In this document: positions 12,001 to 24,135 of the stretch, piece by piece
Layout: each line of letters opens with the position of its first letter
How positions within the stretch are numbered: the stretch's first letter is position 1
Source of the DNA: Bugula neritina
Taxonomy: Eukaryota > Bryozoa > Gymnolaemata > Cheilostomatida > Bugulidae
Assembly: GCA_964035545.1 (NCBI GenBank)
Contig: OZ037767.1
Span: forward strand, 24,447,128 to 24,511,127
DNA: 64,000 nt
Direction of reading: 5' to 3'
Notes under the pieces: model-generated
Told to the model about the DNA's origin: nothing
Database searches by the model: none
What the model saw: the letters and a program-made list of their open reading frames with translations, nothing else
Program-made: the position numbers and the translations under genes

Positions 12001-14843
12001 GGTCTAGCAGCTAGAGGGCTGGTCTAGTGTTCCCTAGAGCTTAGGTCATTGTATTGAAATCCCGGCAGGACCCCAGGTGATGTCAGCAAGAGCATCCAAT
12101 CATAGCTGCTCTCGTGTCACAGCATACACAGTTTTTGACCCACTTACAAACCCTTACCATCACCTTACCATATTGTAGCAAATCAGCAGATTAAGTATTC
12201 CACAACCAGTAGTTGAATGAATTCAGCTGCAACAACTAACTGGTACAAAAAATGAAACACTTTTTTAGCTTTACTTGCATCACTTGCTCAGAGTTACCTG
12301 CCAGCTGTTACCTGCTAGTGGTAACTTTACAGACTGCTACTGCTAATATAGTTAATAATTAATATAGACTAGGAAATAGTGACACAGACTTACCCAAGAT
12401 TTTGGTTTCGGTGAATTTGTAGTGCTGTTACCATTGACGCGTAAACATAGTCAGGCTGTGGTTCGGCAGCATACATACACTACAACATGTACATACACTA
12501 CAACATGTACATATACTACAACATGTACATATACTACAACATGTACATATACTACAACATGTACATACACCACAACATGTACATATACTACAACATGTAC
12601 ATATACTACAACATGTACATACACTACAACATGTACATACACTACAACATGTACATATACTACAACATGTACATATACTACAACATGTACATACACTACA
12701 ACATGTGCATGCAATTTAAAGTTTGTTGACATTATTGTTACAACAATGTATGAATCAATGTTAATAGCACATCAACCAATGTTGGTATCTTAAAAAAGGT
12801 TAGACATTCAACTCATCTAACACGGAGCTATGCACTCTTTAATATAAATAATGCCTCAATTATTCTACTTCCTGTGGATAGTTTTGCTGCCTTTTATCAC
12901 AAACTCACTACACAAGTATGTACATCACGTGCACATGTATTTAATGTAAGAACAATCATCCCATAAAACCAATACTGAATAGTTGACGTACCTCTACAGG
13001 GTAGCTTCTACCTTCCAAATATAAGACATCAGCCTGAAAGTACCTAGAGAAATGGTCGGCATCCATTGTGGCAGACATGATCACAATCTGTAACAGAATG
13101 TACAAACCAAGTCCTGAATATATTATAAAATATAGTAAAGGCAGTTTCTGTGGTAATTAATTGTTCAAAAGCTTTTAAAATGAGTTGTTAACACAGTAAC
13201 CCGAGTTAAATACCACGTGAAGCATATAATTACATAAAATCTTCAACTTTTGGCTGTTCACGTAAGCTACAAATGTAGAATCTACTGACAATAATGTAAA
13301 TTTCACTGAATCATGGGCCGCCTAGGTCTCAAATAAATCTGGAGTTATGTGTCCATATAACATAATAAAATGCTTGCGATGTAGGAAATAAAAAGTAGAT
13401 TGAGCAGAGTTTTATAAAGAAGGAAAACCTTTAATGGAAGACGCTGTTCAGCCTTTCTCATAGACTGTGCTCGCTTACAAATACCAAAGAGTACATCAGT
13501 ATGAAGGGTACGCTCATGCGCCTCGTCCAAAACCACAAAAGAGTACCTCCGCAGCATAGGGTCGAGCACTGACTCTCTCAGTAACATACCTAAAGACAGA
13601 GAAATATGCTGTACTGTCTTATCAACAACAAATATTGCACTACATTAGCAGGTTCGCAGTGATACTCAGCCATATTGGTTGGACTCACCATCCGTCATGT
13701 ATTTGATTTTAGTCTCTGGAGAAGTGCAGTCATCGAATCTCACACAATAACCAACCTATAGCAAAATTATCACATCAATGTAAGATATTTGAACAGACTA
13801 GAGAAGCACATATGGTGCTATTTTAGAAATTACAAAATTTTAGCTCAGAACTGAAACCAAACAATGATTCACAAAATCTTGTGTAAATTACAGCTACTTT
13901 CTTATCAGTTACAGGTATTACTGGTAAAACTCTAAAAACATAACTAGAACATGCTATCTTATAAATAATACATTGTAATAAACTTATCTATTGAAACTAC
14001 AATTACCCCATGTTTAGATGAAACAGCTCTATATACTTTGCCTACGAAATAGAGTTGCTAAAATGAACCGTTAAATTATTTTCAATGAAATATCGAATGC
14101 TAACTAACCAGTTTACCGAGCTCTGTGGTCATTTCCTGTGCAACTCTTGTTGCTATAGTAACAGCAGCCACTCGTCGAGGTTGTGTACAAGCAATAGCAT
14201 GTCCTCTATTGAGTCTTGCCTCAAAAATGAACTAAAATGTAACAAGTTCCTTGCAATGCAAGAATTTAAAATGCACAGCTACTGGTATTAAATGCAACAA
14301 TTCAAAAATTTAGGTGGATATTTCTAACTTTAGTTACACTATCTACGTGCTGATAATTTACAGTGAGTAACATATACCTGTTTAAAAAATTAACTACAGA
14401 AATTTGGGTTTAAAATACATAATTCATCGAATGACTACATACTGCCAGTTATTAAGATCTGTTAATATTTAAATATGCCAAAATGCACAGCATTTAACAA
14501 TTGTTTGAATGGTATGAAAGCAAGCATGCAGCGGTAGTGATATCTGACTTGGCGAAGAGAAAAGAAATGCCTACAATGATATATACTTCTTAAAATTTAG
14601 AAAAAAGCATTTGAACTGTGATGTCACCTGAAAGGTAATGAATAGCAAATTATTTTGGTCACTTCTACTTACTTGGGGCAATTGGGTGGTTTTCCCGCAA
14701 CCAGTTTCTCCAATCAGAATAGTGTTGGTGCGATTGTAAAGCTCTTTTGCTAACCTTTTACGGCACGAGTAAATCGGCAGCTTTCTTCGCTGATTCTCAA
14801 TATTGTTGGACATTTTCATTTCTCTGTTTAGTTTCACCTGCAT
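6008..14843 (-). CDS. DHX33: DHX33-like DEAH-box ATP-dependent RNA helicase, complete
   Basis: Seventeen exons, all GT-AG and in phase: 14673-14843, 14109-14231, 13689-13755, 13429-13589, 12992-13087, 12394-12479, 11805-11890, 11017-11096, 10423-10520, 10028-10201, 9154-9244, 8766-8929, 8369-8435, 7929-8033, 7031-7159, 6520-6704, 6008-6089 (TGA). Product 654 aa; human DHX33 is about 707. Motifs in order: [10 protein letters not shown] (45-53), Ia TQPRRVAA (73-80), II DEAH (142-145), III SAT (179-181), [20 protein letters not shown] (298-305), [10 protein letters not shown] (346-353). The C-terminal helicase-associated and OB-type region follows ([24 protein letters not shown]), ending RRKLQKAN. 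The family acts in rRNA synthesis and translation and as a cytosolic RNA sensor in mammals. Two motif positions are unusual: Cys49, where human has Ser, and Leu348 in motif VI. Start ATG at 14843 is the most upstream in frame; one four codons before SNN (MKM) is an alternative. Confidence 0.92.
6301..6530. repeat. 29-bp minisatellite carrying repeated splice-donor consensus
   Basis: Seven units with a strict 29-bp period. The reverse-complement donor ACTTACCTC occurs at 6311, 6340, 6369, 6398, 6427, 6456 and 6485. The true donor of DHX33 exon 16 (rc GAG|GTAATT) falls in register at 6514. The array is therefore the start of intron 16, copied downstream. Every added copy reads GAG|GTAAGT on the gene strand, which is closer to consensus than the authentic site. 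Confidence 0.9.
6885..7024. repeat. Interrupted (AGT)n trinucleotide tract in DHX33 intron 15
   Basis: Runs of AGTAGT mixed with AGC and GGT triplets begin about 6 nt inside intron 15, directly after the donor GTGAGT (rc) of exon 15 at 7030-7025. Read through in frame it would give a Thr-rich tail, but the strong donor and the in-phase exon 16 show it is intronic. Confidence 0.85.
11281..11560. repeat. About 22-bp minisatellite in DHX33 intron 7
   Basis: Tandem diverged copies of a unit close to GAGACAGAGTAATACTCAGT, with GTGAGACAG, ATGAGACAG and GTGATACAG variants. A higher-order pattern of alternating variants is visible from about 11340 to 11530. It lies inside the intron between exons 7 and 8 and does not touch either splice site. 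Confidence 0.85.
11995..12150 (+). mobile_element. tRNA-derived SINE, copy 2 (degenerate, DHX33 intron 6)
   Basis: Matches the family start GCAGCCGTGGTCTAG and the body GGTGATGTCAGCAAGAGCATCC followed by GCTCTCGTGTCACA, but with many substitutions and a damaged B box (TTGAAATCCCGG). This is an older copy of the same SINE as at 2478, 22258 and 28431. It is antisense to the gene. Confidence 0.7.
12481..12710. repeat. 18-bp minisatellite fused to the acceptor of DHX33 exon 6
   Basis: Twelve exact 18-bp units (TACAACATGTACATACAC and an ATATAC variant) plus a partial unit. On the gene strand each unit reads ...GTTGTAG|TGTATGTAC or a TATATG variant. The true exon 6 begins GTTGTAG|TGTATGTATGC at 12479, so the array repeats the acceptor and the first eight exonic bases. 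Units are multiples of 3 but carry an in-frame TAG, so use of an outer acceptor would truncate the protein. Confidence 0.9.
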
Positions 14844-16634
14844 TTATTTAGCAAGAAATAAAATAGTAATACTTACAACCAACGCTATTTCATCAAAACT
14901 CAGAATTTAAGCAGTTCACACAGACTAGGAGAGCTGTAACCGAAACTTAAGATTTAAAAATAACAACTTGATGATTTAAACATTTCTGTAGATTATAGTA
15001 ATTGGTAACAGAAATAGTAAACATCGATTTATAATTCTAGATAACTTACAATAAATGCAATCTTAATATTAATTTTAGTCTCAGCATGCTCAAAATATTG
15101 TAAGTCATAACAGCTCCATTTATATTCCCAATTTATACATTAACTTTCAAAATTTTCAATCATATTCACATTGATGTTAAGATTGCATTACTATTTCTTC
15201 CCACAATTACATTATAAGAACAATGGTAAATGTGATTGAACCTGGGTATTGAATGTAACTAAAACTTTGAAATTTTTATAGACAAAAAAAACATGCTATT
15301 GTTATATTTAAAGCTTACTTGCCTAACCATAATGCCAATAAGAATGGCAAAATGAAAATAGTTATTGCTCACAAAATTAAAGTAAAAACTAATAAATATC
15401 ATTTCCAGCGTGAAGAGTAGGCTACAAATCAGACTGAAAATAACATCACAAATTATTAGCAGTTGAAGGGATAGTCTTGAACCAATAAAAAAAAGTTGAA
15501 TCTTGGTCAATGAATTAGTAGTAGTATTACATCACATTAAATTTAATTCAACTCAATCTTTGCCAACATAGTATTTATAAACTGTAAAAATACACTCCAC
15601 CATTACTATAGCATATAATAGTGTTGCCTTCATCGTCATGCAAAGTAAATTAAATTAGTGCCAAGCTTTCCAATGATAAAATAAAGTGCAAGATGGTCTA
15701 AGATTTCTATGTAGAAACTAAAGCACTAATAATAATATTATTATTAATATTAATTTTAAACCCAAATGTAGAGAAGTTTAAAAACTAAATTTGGTCAGTT
15801 CATATATAACTATAACTAATAAGTAATAGTATTTCTATTAGTATTAGTATATTAACTAAGTTTAACTATAGTAATAATAATTATAATAATATAAATATCA
15901 GTTTACAATAATAATAATTAATAATAATTATTTTGATTATTACAATAATAATTATTATTAAATTTAATTATATTTATATAAAATTTTAAGAAAAGATTCC
16001 AACTATTGGTATTACTATTAGTATTAGTATTACTATTACTAGTATTAGTATTACACTATTAGACTTAGTATTACTATTACTATTAGTATTACTATTACTA
16101 TTAGTATTAGTATTACTATTACTAATAGTAATACTAATACTAATAGTAATAGTATTAGTATTAGTATTACTCAATTACTATTACTATTAGTATTAGTATT
16201 ACTATGAAGTATGAACTAAATAAATAATAAGTTGAAGGTAGATTAGTACAATATGCTAGTGAAACATTCATTGCCATTGTCGCTGTGGCTGTTGTAGCTA
16301 CACCATTGAGTCTGAAATTAAATATAATTATAATAACAAGAATTCGGTAAGCAATACCCGTACTGATATTGTCATGCCCAAAATTAAACTTGACCTAATG
16401 AAAATAACCACAACGCCAAGATTGATTTAATTTGACGGCTCATACAGTATAGCCCCGACTAGTCCGTTTTAGCTAGACTTTCTTGGCAAAGCATGGAATC
16501 ATTACTTTTATGAAGGAGACAACTCTATATGTGTAGCCGTGTAGGACTTGTAGGCCATATTAAAATGTTCAAATATTTTCGCCATTATGGTATAAGGGAA
16601 CTACACCAAACCAGCTGAGGTGTCCGTGTTGTAG

Positions 16635-16746
16635 TTATTGCTCATCCTTGTACCAGATACCATAAAATCTGGCATAAAACACGGAGGCTCTGAACAGATA
16701 GATGTCCACAGCTGGGTCTGAGCTGTTACTCAGTCTAAGGGAGCTT
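16635..16746 (-). other. Orphan terminal-exon-like segment
   Basis: After a plausible acceptor (rc AATATTCTAG|A) the frame reads SSLRLSNSSDPAVDIYLF and then RASVFYARFYGIWYKDEQ before TAA. Composition is protein-like, 36 residues, with no stop and balanced amino-acid use. I found no upstream exon in phase within about 1 kb, and I do not recognise the sequence. It could be the last exon of an unseen minus-strand gene or a relic. Confidence 0.3.
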
Positions 16747-17615
16747 CTAGAATATTTTATATGCATTTCAATTGTTATATAAAGAATATCTGTTGAATTA
16801 TACTTTTTATTGTGTGCAAGGTAAATTTTTGTGGCACCCATTTTAATTACTTGTAATAAATCATTAGCACTTGTAACATTCTACAATACTTATCAAATTC
16901 AACATTATAATAATATTTCATCAAAACAAGGATATAAAAACATCTGTCAGATTAATTTGGATAAGATAAAAGCAGTTTTCACTGGCATAGTGCAGATCCT
17001 TAACAGTAAAAGTGCACATACAAACTTACATGTGTGAAGCTATATTCAGAATAATATTTCAAATAAATTTTTCAGGACATTTACAATAAGTTATCTGCAA
17101 ACCATATAATGGACATATTTAAACTTGCTACAAGAGCACTCTAAGCTATATAATGTGTAGTGAAAATGTAGAAATTTCCATGCAGGTTTTTTATTTAGCA
17201 TCAATGTGCAGGTTCTAAGCTGCACATAAAAACTATATAGGCAGTGTAAAATCTGCCCAATCACTGTATAACTTATACCGATTGTGCAACTATAAAGTCT
17301 TATATAAGCTAACAAACATATTTCAGTTTAAATGTGTTTGTTTTTGACTCATTTTCAGTCTTGTTCTTAGTTATAAATATGACCATATCTTTAACCTAGT
17401 CAACTACTTCTTCTGTATGTTTTGGTGAACAGAAACTTGAAATATAATCAAAGCTGGTTTATTCATCCAATTTGATTTAATCGTCCACTGCCACTTTGTA
17501 TGAAAACACCTTTCTCATGCAGTTCTAGTTTCAATTAATATGCGATCTACAGTTATTATCCTTAGGAAGGCTAGCGAAAAAACTGCCTCCACTGCTTTAT
17601 CTTGTGAACTTGTAG

Positions 17616-18035
<420 letters not shown>

Positions 18036-18617
18036 GAAGATTGGTTACATCTAAAAACAAGCTTCAAATTAAATTACTGCAAGTTCTGCAGATATGATGG
18101 ATTTTATAAACTTATGTCCTTGACTTAGCCGAAAGGATATGAGCCTCCACTCTCTGAATATCTTCTTTGCTCACACAGATCTTAGGCACAAATGACTTTT
18201 GTTTATAGTTGAGAGTAGTTTTATTTTCATGCTTTATTAATAAGATGCATTAGTAAAACAGTAATTAAATTTGAAAATAATTCATTCCATATGATATAAA
18301 TTTTAGATATAACAGATCACAAGATATACTATAATTATGCACTACACTTTATATATAATATTATTAGCTAGATTTGTTTTGTACTAAAAATTTAATATCC
18401 AACAAAATAGTAACAACTTTGATTTATGATTAAGTTTTAACAGAAACAATAAGCAGGTTAAACTGGCTTAACCTATTATTACAATGAGAAAACAGAATAT
18501 CCATGCTATCTTTTAATAGAAATCAACAACACAGTGATTATATAATACAAATATCATGTATAACAACAGCGAGTACACTAGAGTAACTGCAATTTGACTT
18601 TATCAATGTTTGAGTAC

Positions 18618-18623
18618 TTTATT
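18618..18623 (-). promoter_or_regulatory. Polyadenylation signal AATAAA
   Basis: The plus strand reads TTTATT, which is AATAAA on the minus strand, 13 nt downstream of the TAA stop of the secreted-protein gene. This short distance is tight but workable; a second AT-rich stretch follows. Confidence 0.45.
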
Positions 18624-18636
18624 TTAATAAACTATG

Positions 18637-20802
18637 TTATTTTTTGAACAGTTTTCTGCCAAAATTGGTGTTGGGAAACCCGTTATTGGAAAAGCCTGAG
18701 TGACCAAAGATTTTGTCATCTGATGCAGTAAAGAAATTGTCGTTCAGACCGTGAAAATTCTGGCCAAGTCTGAATCGGTCATCTCTAACAGCACCAACAC
18801 CAAGTTGGTCTTGGGCCAATATCTCATGGTCATTTTCAGCGTCTAAATGGTTATGGTGCTCAGCCAGGATATCATTGTTCTGTAAGAGAATGTTGACTTT
18901 TAAAATCATGAAACGCACATATGACACGCATACATATAATATAAATACCCAAACAACATGCATACATATAGCATTCATGCATGTAACACACAAACATATA
19001 ACCATATAACATAGAGGTGCATAATAATTCAATAAGTATTAAATAGTTTGAAATAGATCTAATATAAAAGTGAATAATATATTTATACTTTTAAAAACAT
19101 TGTTATTAGTATTTTGCTTTGAAGACCTGCATAAACTTCCTTTACCAATGAGTTGTGACAGCATGCAATTACCAAACCAATGATGTGTTGAATTACTTTA
19201 ACAGGAAACATAAAATGGGATTAGGTTTGTACTGCATAGTTTAAATAACACGCTAAGCTCTGTGACACATAGCATTGTTATAATGATCTATGATAATGTA
19301 GATGAAAAGTATATTCCATACAGAAATGAGCTGGCAAAGGAATTCTAAGTGAAAGTTGGCTTTTGGCTTTTGATCTCAAGCAATAAGTTGGCCAGGGATC
19401 AATTCATTATTCATAGAATTAGTTTCTTTTAAAATCTTAAGATTCCGTGAAATTGAAAAAACATGATTTATAGACTAGAGTTAGTGTGGCATGACATTGC
19501 AATTACAGTATTATAATACTATAATGGCTCTAATAGCATAAGAATCATTGAGACTTACGGCTGCAACTTTGGCACCAGAGTTGAGGTTCACACCATGATT
19601 CTTTCGGAGAGCAAAGTTTTCTGAATGAGCTTGTTCTGCGTTAATAGCCACCTCTAGAAATAATTAATTGTAACATAAAGTATGTAGTTAAACAATATTT
19701 ATTAAGGCTAAATCTCTACCAATTTTTCGTGAGAATTAATTTCAACATGATTGTTTTATTAAGAAGTGTTTTTAAAGTTCTGAATTTTATGCTGTCATAT
19801 TTGTTGCATATTAGGATAATGTAATTCACCATGATTAGACTACTAGTATGAACAAATAAAAAGAATTGCTAGTAATTATATATTGTGAATGAGTATGTAA
19901 AAGAGTAATATTTGTTGGTTATTCTATTTATAGTAACTTCCTAATGCAATTGCGGTTTCAATACCCTTTTCTGTATATGAAGATAATATACTCTATGAAA
20001 CAAATTGTACTCACGAAACTTGTTGTGATGCTTCTTATTATATTGAACATCTAGGTTATCATGTAGCTGTTTGTTATTGAAATGTGCTGCATTGACATTA
20101 TTTCTCTGACCAAATCTACCGCCATTACTCAATCTGACCCTTTGATTTCCTCTTGCTTTCTTCAATCTTCTGGCGTCTAATATCTATAAAATAAGAAGTT
20201 ACATGTTCTACATTAGCTTATAATATAATATAATATAATATAATATAATATAATATAATATGATATAATATAATATGATATAATATAATATGATATAATA
20301 TAATATAATATAATATAATATAATATAATATAATATATTATATTATAATATAATATAATATAATATGCTTTAAGTATTTTATATTTTTATTTATTTTTCA
20401 TAAAGTGCTGACAGCACTAGGTTGCTTGGAACTATTAAAAACTTTTATAGCTCAACTGCATGCACGTCTGAATAAAATGTTTACAGCTGAACAGATAGTT
20501 AATTAGACTATAGCCCAATACCGGGATACAGTTTACATGATCATTCATTCCAACAAAAAACTTTACATCCACATATTCACTTGTTTGAATAATGATAAGT
20601 TTAGTCTTACTGCTTGTCTTCGTTGAAGGTCATCAAGGTTAGCTCTGTTATTGAGACCAGCCCGCTGACCTCCTTGCACCAGTCTTTGTGATCTCGTACC
20701 ACCGCCAATTCCAGCACCTCTGACACCAAAGCTTTGACCATCACAGCACCATATTGTTACTATTACTATCACAGCTAGCACTTTTAAGAAGTGTGTATAC
20801 AT
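18637..20802 (-). CDS. Secreted Asn/His/Gly-rich protein, function unknown
   Basis: Four exons, all in phase: 20611-20802 (ATG at 20802), 20015-20183, 19559-19653, 18637-18879 (TAA). Product 232 aa. It starts with MYTHFLKVLAVIVIVTIWCC, a typical signal peptide with a likely cut near CDGQS. The mature part is low in hydrophobic residues and rich in Asn, Gly, Gln, His and Arg. It has several basic pairs (QRRQ, ARRLKKAR) that could be proprotein-convertase sites. The last exon is acidic/aromatic, with repeated Phe-Gly-His-Asn words (FGHSGF, NNGF, NTNF), and ends GRKLFKK. No known domain is visible and Cys is scarce after the signal. It may be an extracellular matrix, cuticle or secretory-granule product, or a peptide precursor; these are guesses from composition. 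The gene model is strong because each splice site is canonical and the frame stays open. Confidence 0.8.
20216..20366. repeat. (TATAA)n pentanucleotide microsatellite in intron 1 of the secreted-protein gene
   Basis: About 28 copies of a 5-bp TATAA unit, with a few TGATA variants and a short inverted switch (TATATTATATTATAATA) near 20334. It starts about 30 nt upstream (gene sense) of the exon 2 acceptor at 20183. Confidence 0.95.
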
Positions 20803-20865
20803 TCTACAACACAAGTAATTTTTACAACAAAACTTTTACAATAATTAAAAGAGAGTTGAAGTAAG

Positions 20866-20875
20866 TATAAATATA
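20866..20875 (-). promoter_or_regulatory. TATA-like element of the secreted-protein gene
   Basis: The minus strand reads TATATTTATAC about 65 nt upstream of the ATG at 20802. This is a reasonable distance for a TATA box with a short 5' UTR, but the region is AT-rich. A better-looking TATATAAG lies on the same strand near 21196 and would imply a longer leader. Confidence 0.25.
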
Positions 20876-22257
20876 TCGATAAAGATATTGTTTGAAACTG
20901 TAAAAGCAAAACATTAAATCTGTTATTCAACAGTAAAAATTTGTAAATGTAATAAATTTGAATTCGTGGTTACTTCTTTTAATACCAAAATTAAGACAGG
21001 CTTTATAACCCAAAACACTTTATATTTTCTAATAAACCAAACCAGCTAATGAATTTTCTTACTTTGTTATGATTGTATGTAGTATTACAGATTATAAAAA
21101 TGAAACTTTGAAGAGCTGTATTTTAATATAAGTAGATTATAACACTGTGTCTTGCTTGATGTGTTAACAACTTCTGCTCTACGTCGCTACAACCCCTGCT
21201 TATATACGAGTGACTTAGTCAATAATCTTTTCACATGACAGGATTAAGAGCTCTGCTAACACATGGTCAGACAAACACTGACTTCCTGTCTATAGTAGTC
21301 ATGGCAACCGGGTCGACTCTACAGTTCGGAAGTTCTAGGATTGGGTAGATGACCAGAACTGATGTCACATTTGTGAATAAGAACTGTGAGAGTATTGTAT
21401 ATGCACTACCTGACTTAGATTTAATCCCTTCCAGGAATTAATGTCTGAAATACTACAAAAACTGATATCCTTAAAGAATTCACTGTACTTCCTTGTTTAA
21501 TTTTGTCTAGCAATGCTATATACATCATTTACTGCATTTGATATAATATTATACAAACATTCATTATAAGTGCAAAAGGTGTATTGCATTTTATTTAACA
21601 TATAACGGAGATATTATATACACTATATTTAATATATTCTACACTATATAATATGATATATTTTACATTATATTACATAATATAAATTCTACATCATATA
21701 ATGTGCTTAACATATTATTATAATTTTTTATTTTGGAAGTTTTTCAATGCATCAACTTTTAAAATTTTTTATATGTTAAAAACTAATTAGCTAGGGTAGA
21801 ATTGTATAAAATCTCCATTATATTTTTGTGTGTTTTATTTTTTTGATGGAATGCAAGCAACACTGCCATACAATTATGATTTGATGTAAAGGATATTTGA
21901 GGTGCAAAAATACCTAAGAAGTTTCTAAAATTAGCACACATGCCAAAGTAAAATGTAATATAATCTCAAAATTCCGCTAAAACTTTGCATAAGATAAACT
22001 ATAATTATAACTTTGCATAAATAAGGGCACCAGCTATCTTTTAACTCACAAGTGGAGTCTTACTTGTTATTATTGGATAGATGACTAACCCTTTGTTAGA
22101 AAACTTTGTAGAATTGAAATTTTCAAGCTTAGATCAAGTGCTTCATGATTTAAAACTCAAATGGCATTATCTGTACAATGTAGAAATTATTGTAATATGT
22201 TTTTAGTTTCAACATATCTAAATTACAGTTCTAATTACTGTTCTAATTACAGTTCTA

Positions 22258-22480
22258 GGGAGCAGCCGTGGTCTAGGGGTTAGAGCGTTTGCCTAGTAAA
22301 CACAAGGTCATGGGTTCGAACCAGGACAAAGGCCATTGGTGATGTTAGGAAAAGCATCCAGTCATAATTGCTCCTGTGCCTCATTTAGAAAGTCCTTAGC
22401 CCGCTTTAACAAAAACCCTTTCTATCAGGGGTTTCTCACAGAGATAGTGACTATAAACTTGCGCGAGTTTTTTATATTTA
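22258..22480 (+). mobile_element. tRNA-derived SINE, copy 3, with target-site duplication
   Basis: Full-length copy: head GGAGCAGCCGTGGTCTAGGGG, B box GGTTCGAACC, body GTGATGTTAGGAAAAGCATCC, then CTCCTGTGCCTCAT, and tail GATAGTGACTATAAACTTGC with a short T run. It is flanked by perfect 13-bp direct repeats AATTACAGTTCTA at 22245-22257 and 22481-22493. The intact duplication marks this as the youngest copy in the window and defines the element ends. Confidence 0.92.
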
Positions 22481-23875
22481 AATTACAGTTCTATTCTGGG
22501 TTTTAGCTAAGGGATGGTTCTATCAATCAGCAATGTTATCCATTTTTAAGTGCTCATGTGATTGTATTACCTCACAGTCATTACAGGTATAATACTATTA
22601 TGGTAATTATTTCAAAATCGGATTTTCATGCTTTTTATATGAATCACTCAATAAAAGTTGCTGATCAAGTGCAGGAAATAAATTACTAACGAGAATCTTG
22701 GAAAATACTGTAACAGGTTGATCTATTTTGGTTCATTGTAAGCTTATCATATTTTATTCAAAAATTTACACTCTTGTAATCTTATCATGACATCAGCTCA
22801 AAAATATAGCTGCTGCAAAGCATAATTTTTAGGTAAAGATTTTGTACCATGGATATTCAAGTTTTGTAGAAAACAAGATTGTTTAGTATCTTATTAAACT
22901 ACTATATATAATGGAATGACAATGTATTGTAAATATCATAATGTACTGTGATAATAAAAGACAGCTATAAGCTGTAAAATGCTACAAGGTATACTGTATT
23001 TTCTAATTGATATCATGCTTACAGAATTATAAGTTTTTGGTAATTAATTCACAGAACTAGACTTTTGAGAGATTAATAAATTTACAAAGTAGAGAATTAA
23101 AAAGGGTAATTGACAACGGTACATGTCTGCCAGCAACCATTTATACACTTCACTATTTCTCAAAGTTTATGGTTACAAGCCACTAATTTTTTTCTAGAAT
23201 GTTCTACTCTGTACCACTTGCAGTTTTCCTAAACAAGGATGTTCTTGTAGCTATTTGTGGATAGTGACATAAATTATATTTTCAACCAACATAATCTCAC
23301 AGATTAGTTGGTTAAGCCACAGCTTTAAAAGTAACATAATGCTGAGAAATAGGCACCAAATTGTGCTTAGGTCACTAAAAATGCTCAACTTTTCCTGAAA
23401 ACAGAGCTACTTGACATTTTTATGGTATTGCTGCACGAGTCTTGTGGTTAACTCGTGATAGAGAGGGATTATCAGCCATAATCTTTTCAAGGTGGGGATT
23501 TCGTGTTGCCCAGTTGGTTACAACAGTTATTTACAAATACATTGATATGTTACTGATATTGAAAGAGCACAGAATATATTAATACACAGTCTTATTATCC
23601 CAAACATTTTATCGGTTCTCTAGCTGGTGATAAAACATATAAAGGGTGAAGCAAGTATCCTGCAGCACTTATCACGTGGTGACGTTCAAGATAAACAGTG
23701 AAACTATTTTATCAGTTTTGACATTGAATGCTTTTAATAAATATGAAACTGCCTGTTAATATTTCTATCATTAGATTGCTGTCCAAAGTATGTTTATTAT
23801 GATTTACTTTATACTACCAAGTAACCCATGGCTTATGCAATCTGTATATTCATTACCGTTGAGAATACATACCAG

Positions 23876-24135
23876 AACTATAATATATACTAGAACTATA
23901 TATACTAAAACTATATATGCTAGAACTATATATACTAGAACTATATATACTAAAACTATATTCTGTACTAAAACTATATATACTAGAACTATATATACTA
24001 GAACTATATATACTAAAACTATATTCTGTACTAAAACTATATATACTAGAACTATATATACTAGAACTATATATACTAGAACTATATATACTAGAATAAT
24101 ATTATATACTAAAACTATATATACTAGAACTATAT
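23876..24135. repeat. 15-bp minisatellite (ACTAGAACTATATAT)
   Basis: About 17 units of ACTAGAACTATATAT and ACTAAAACTATATAT, with two ATTCTGT insertions that themselves repeat at about 23960 and 24023. This shows duplication of a multi-unit block. All ORFs over it are repeat artefacts. Confidence 0.9.

Noticed and set aside
12422-12793. Thr-Tyr-Cys repeat ORF
   Set aside because: Artefact of the 18-bp minisatellite; the genuine coding strand is the opposite one, and only 12394-12479 is exon.
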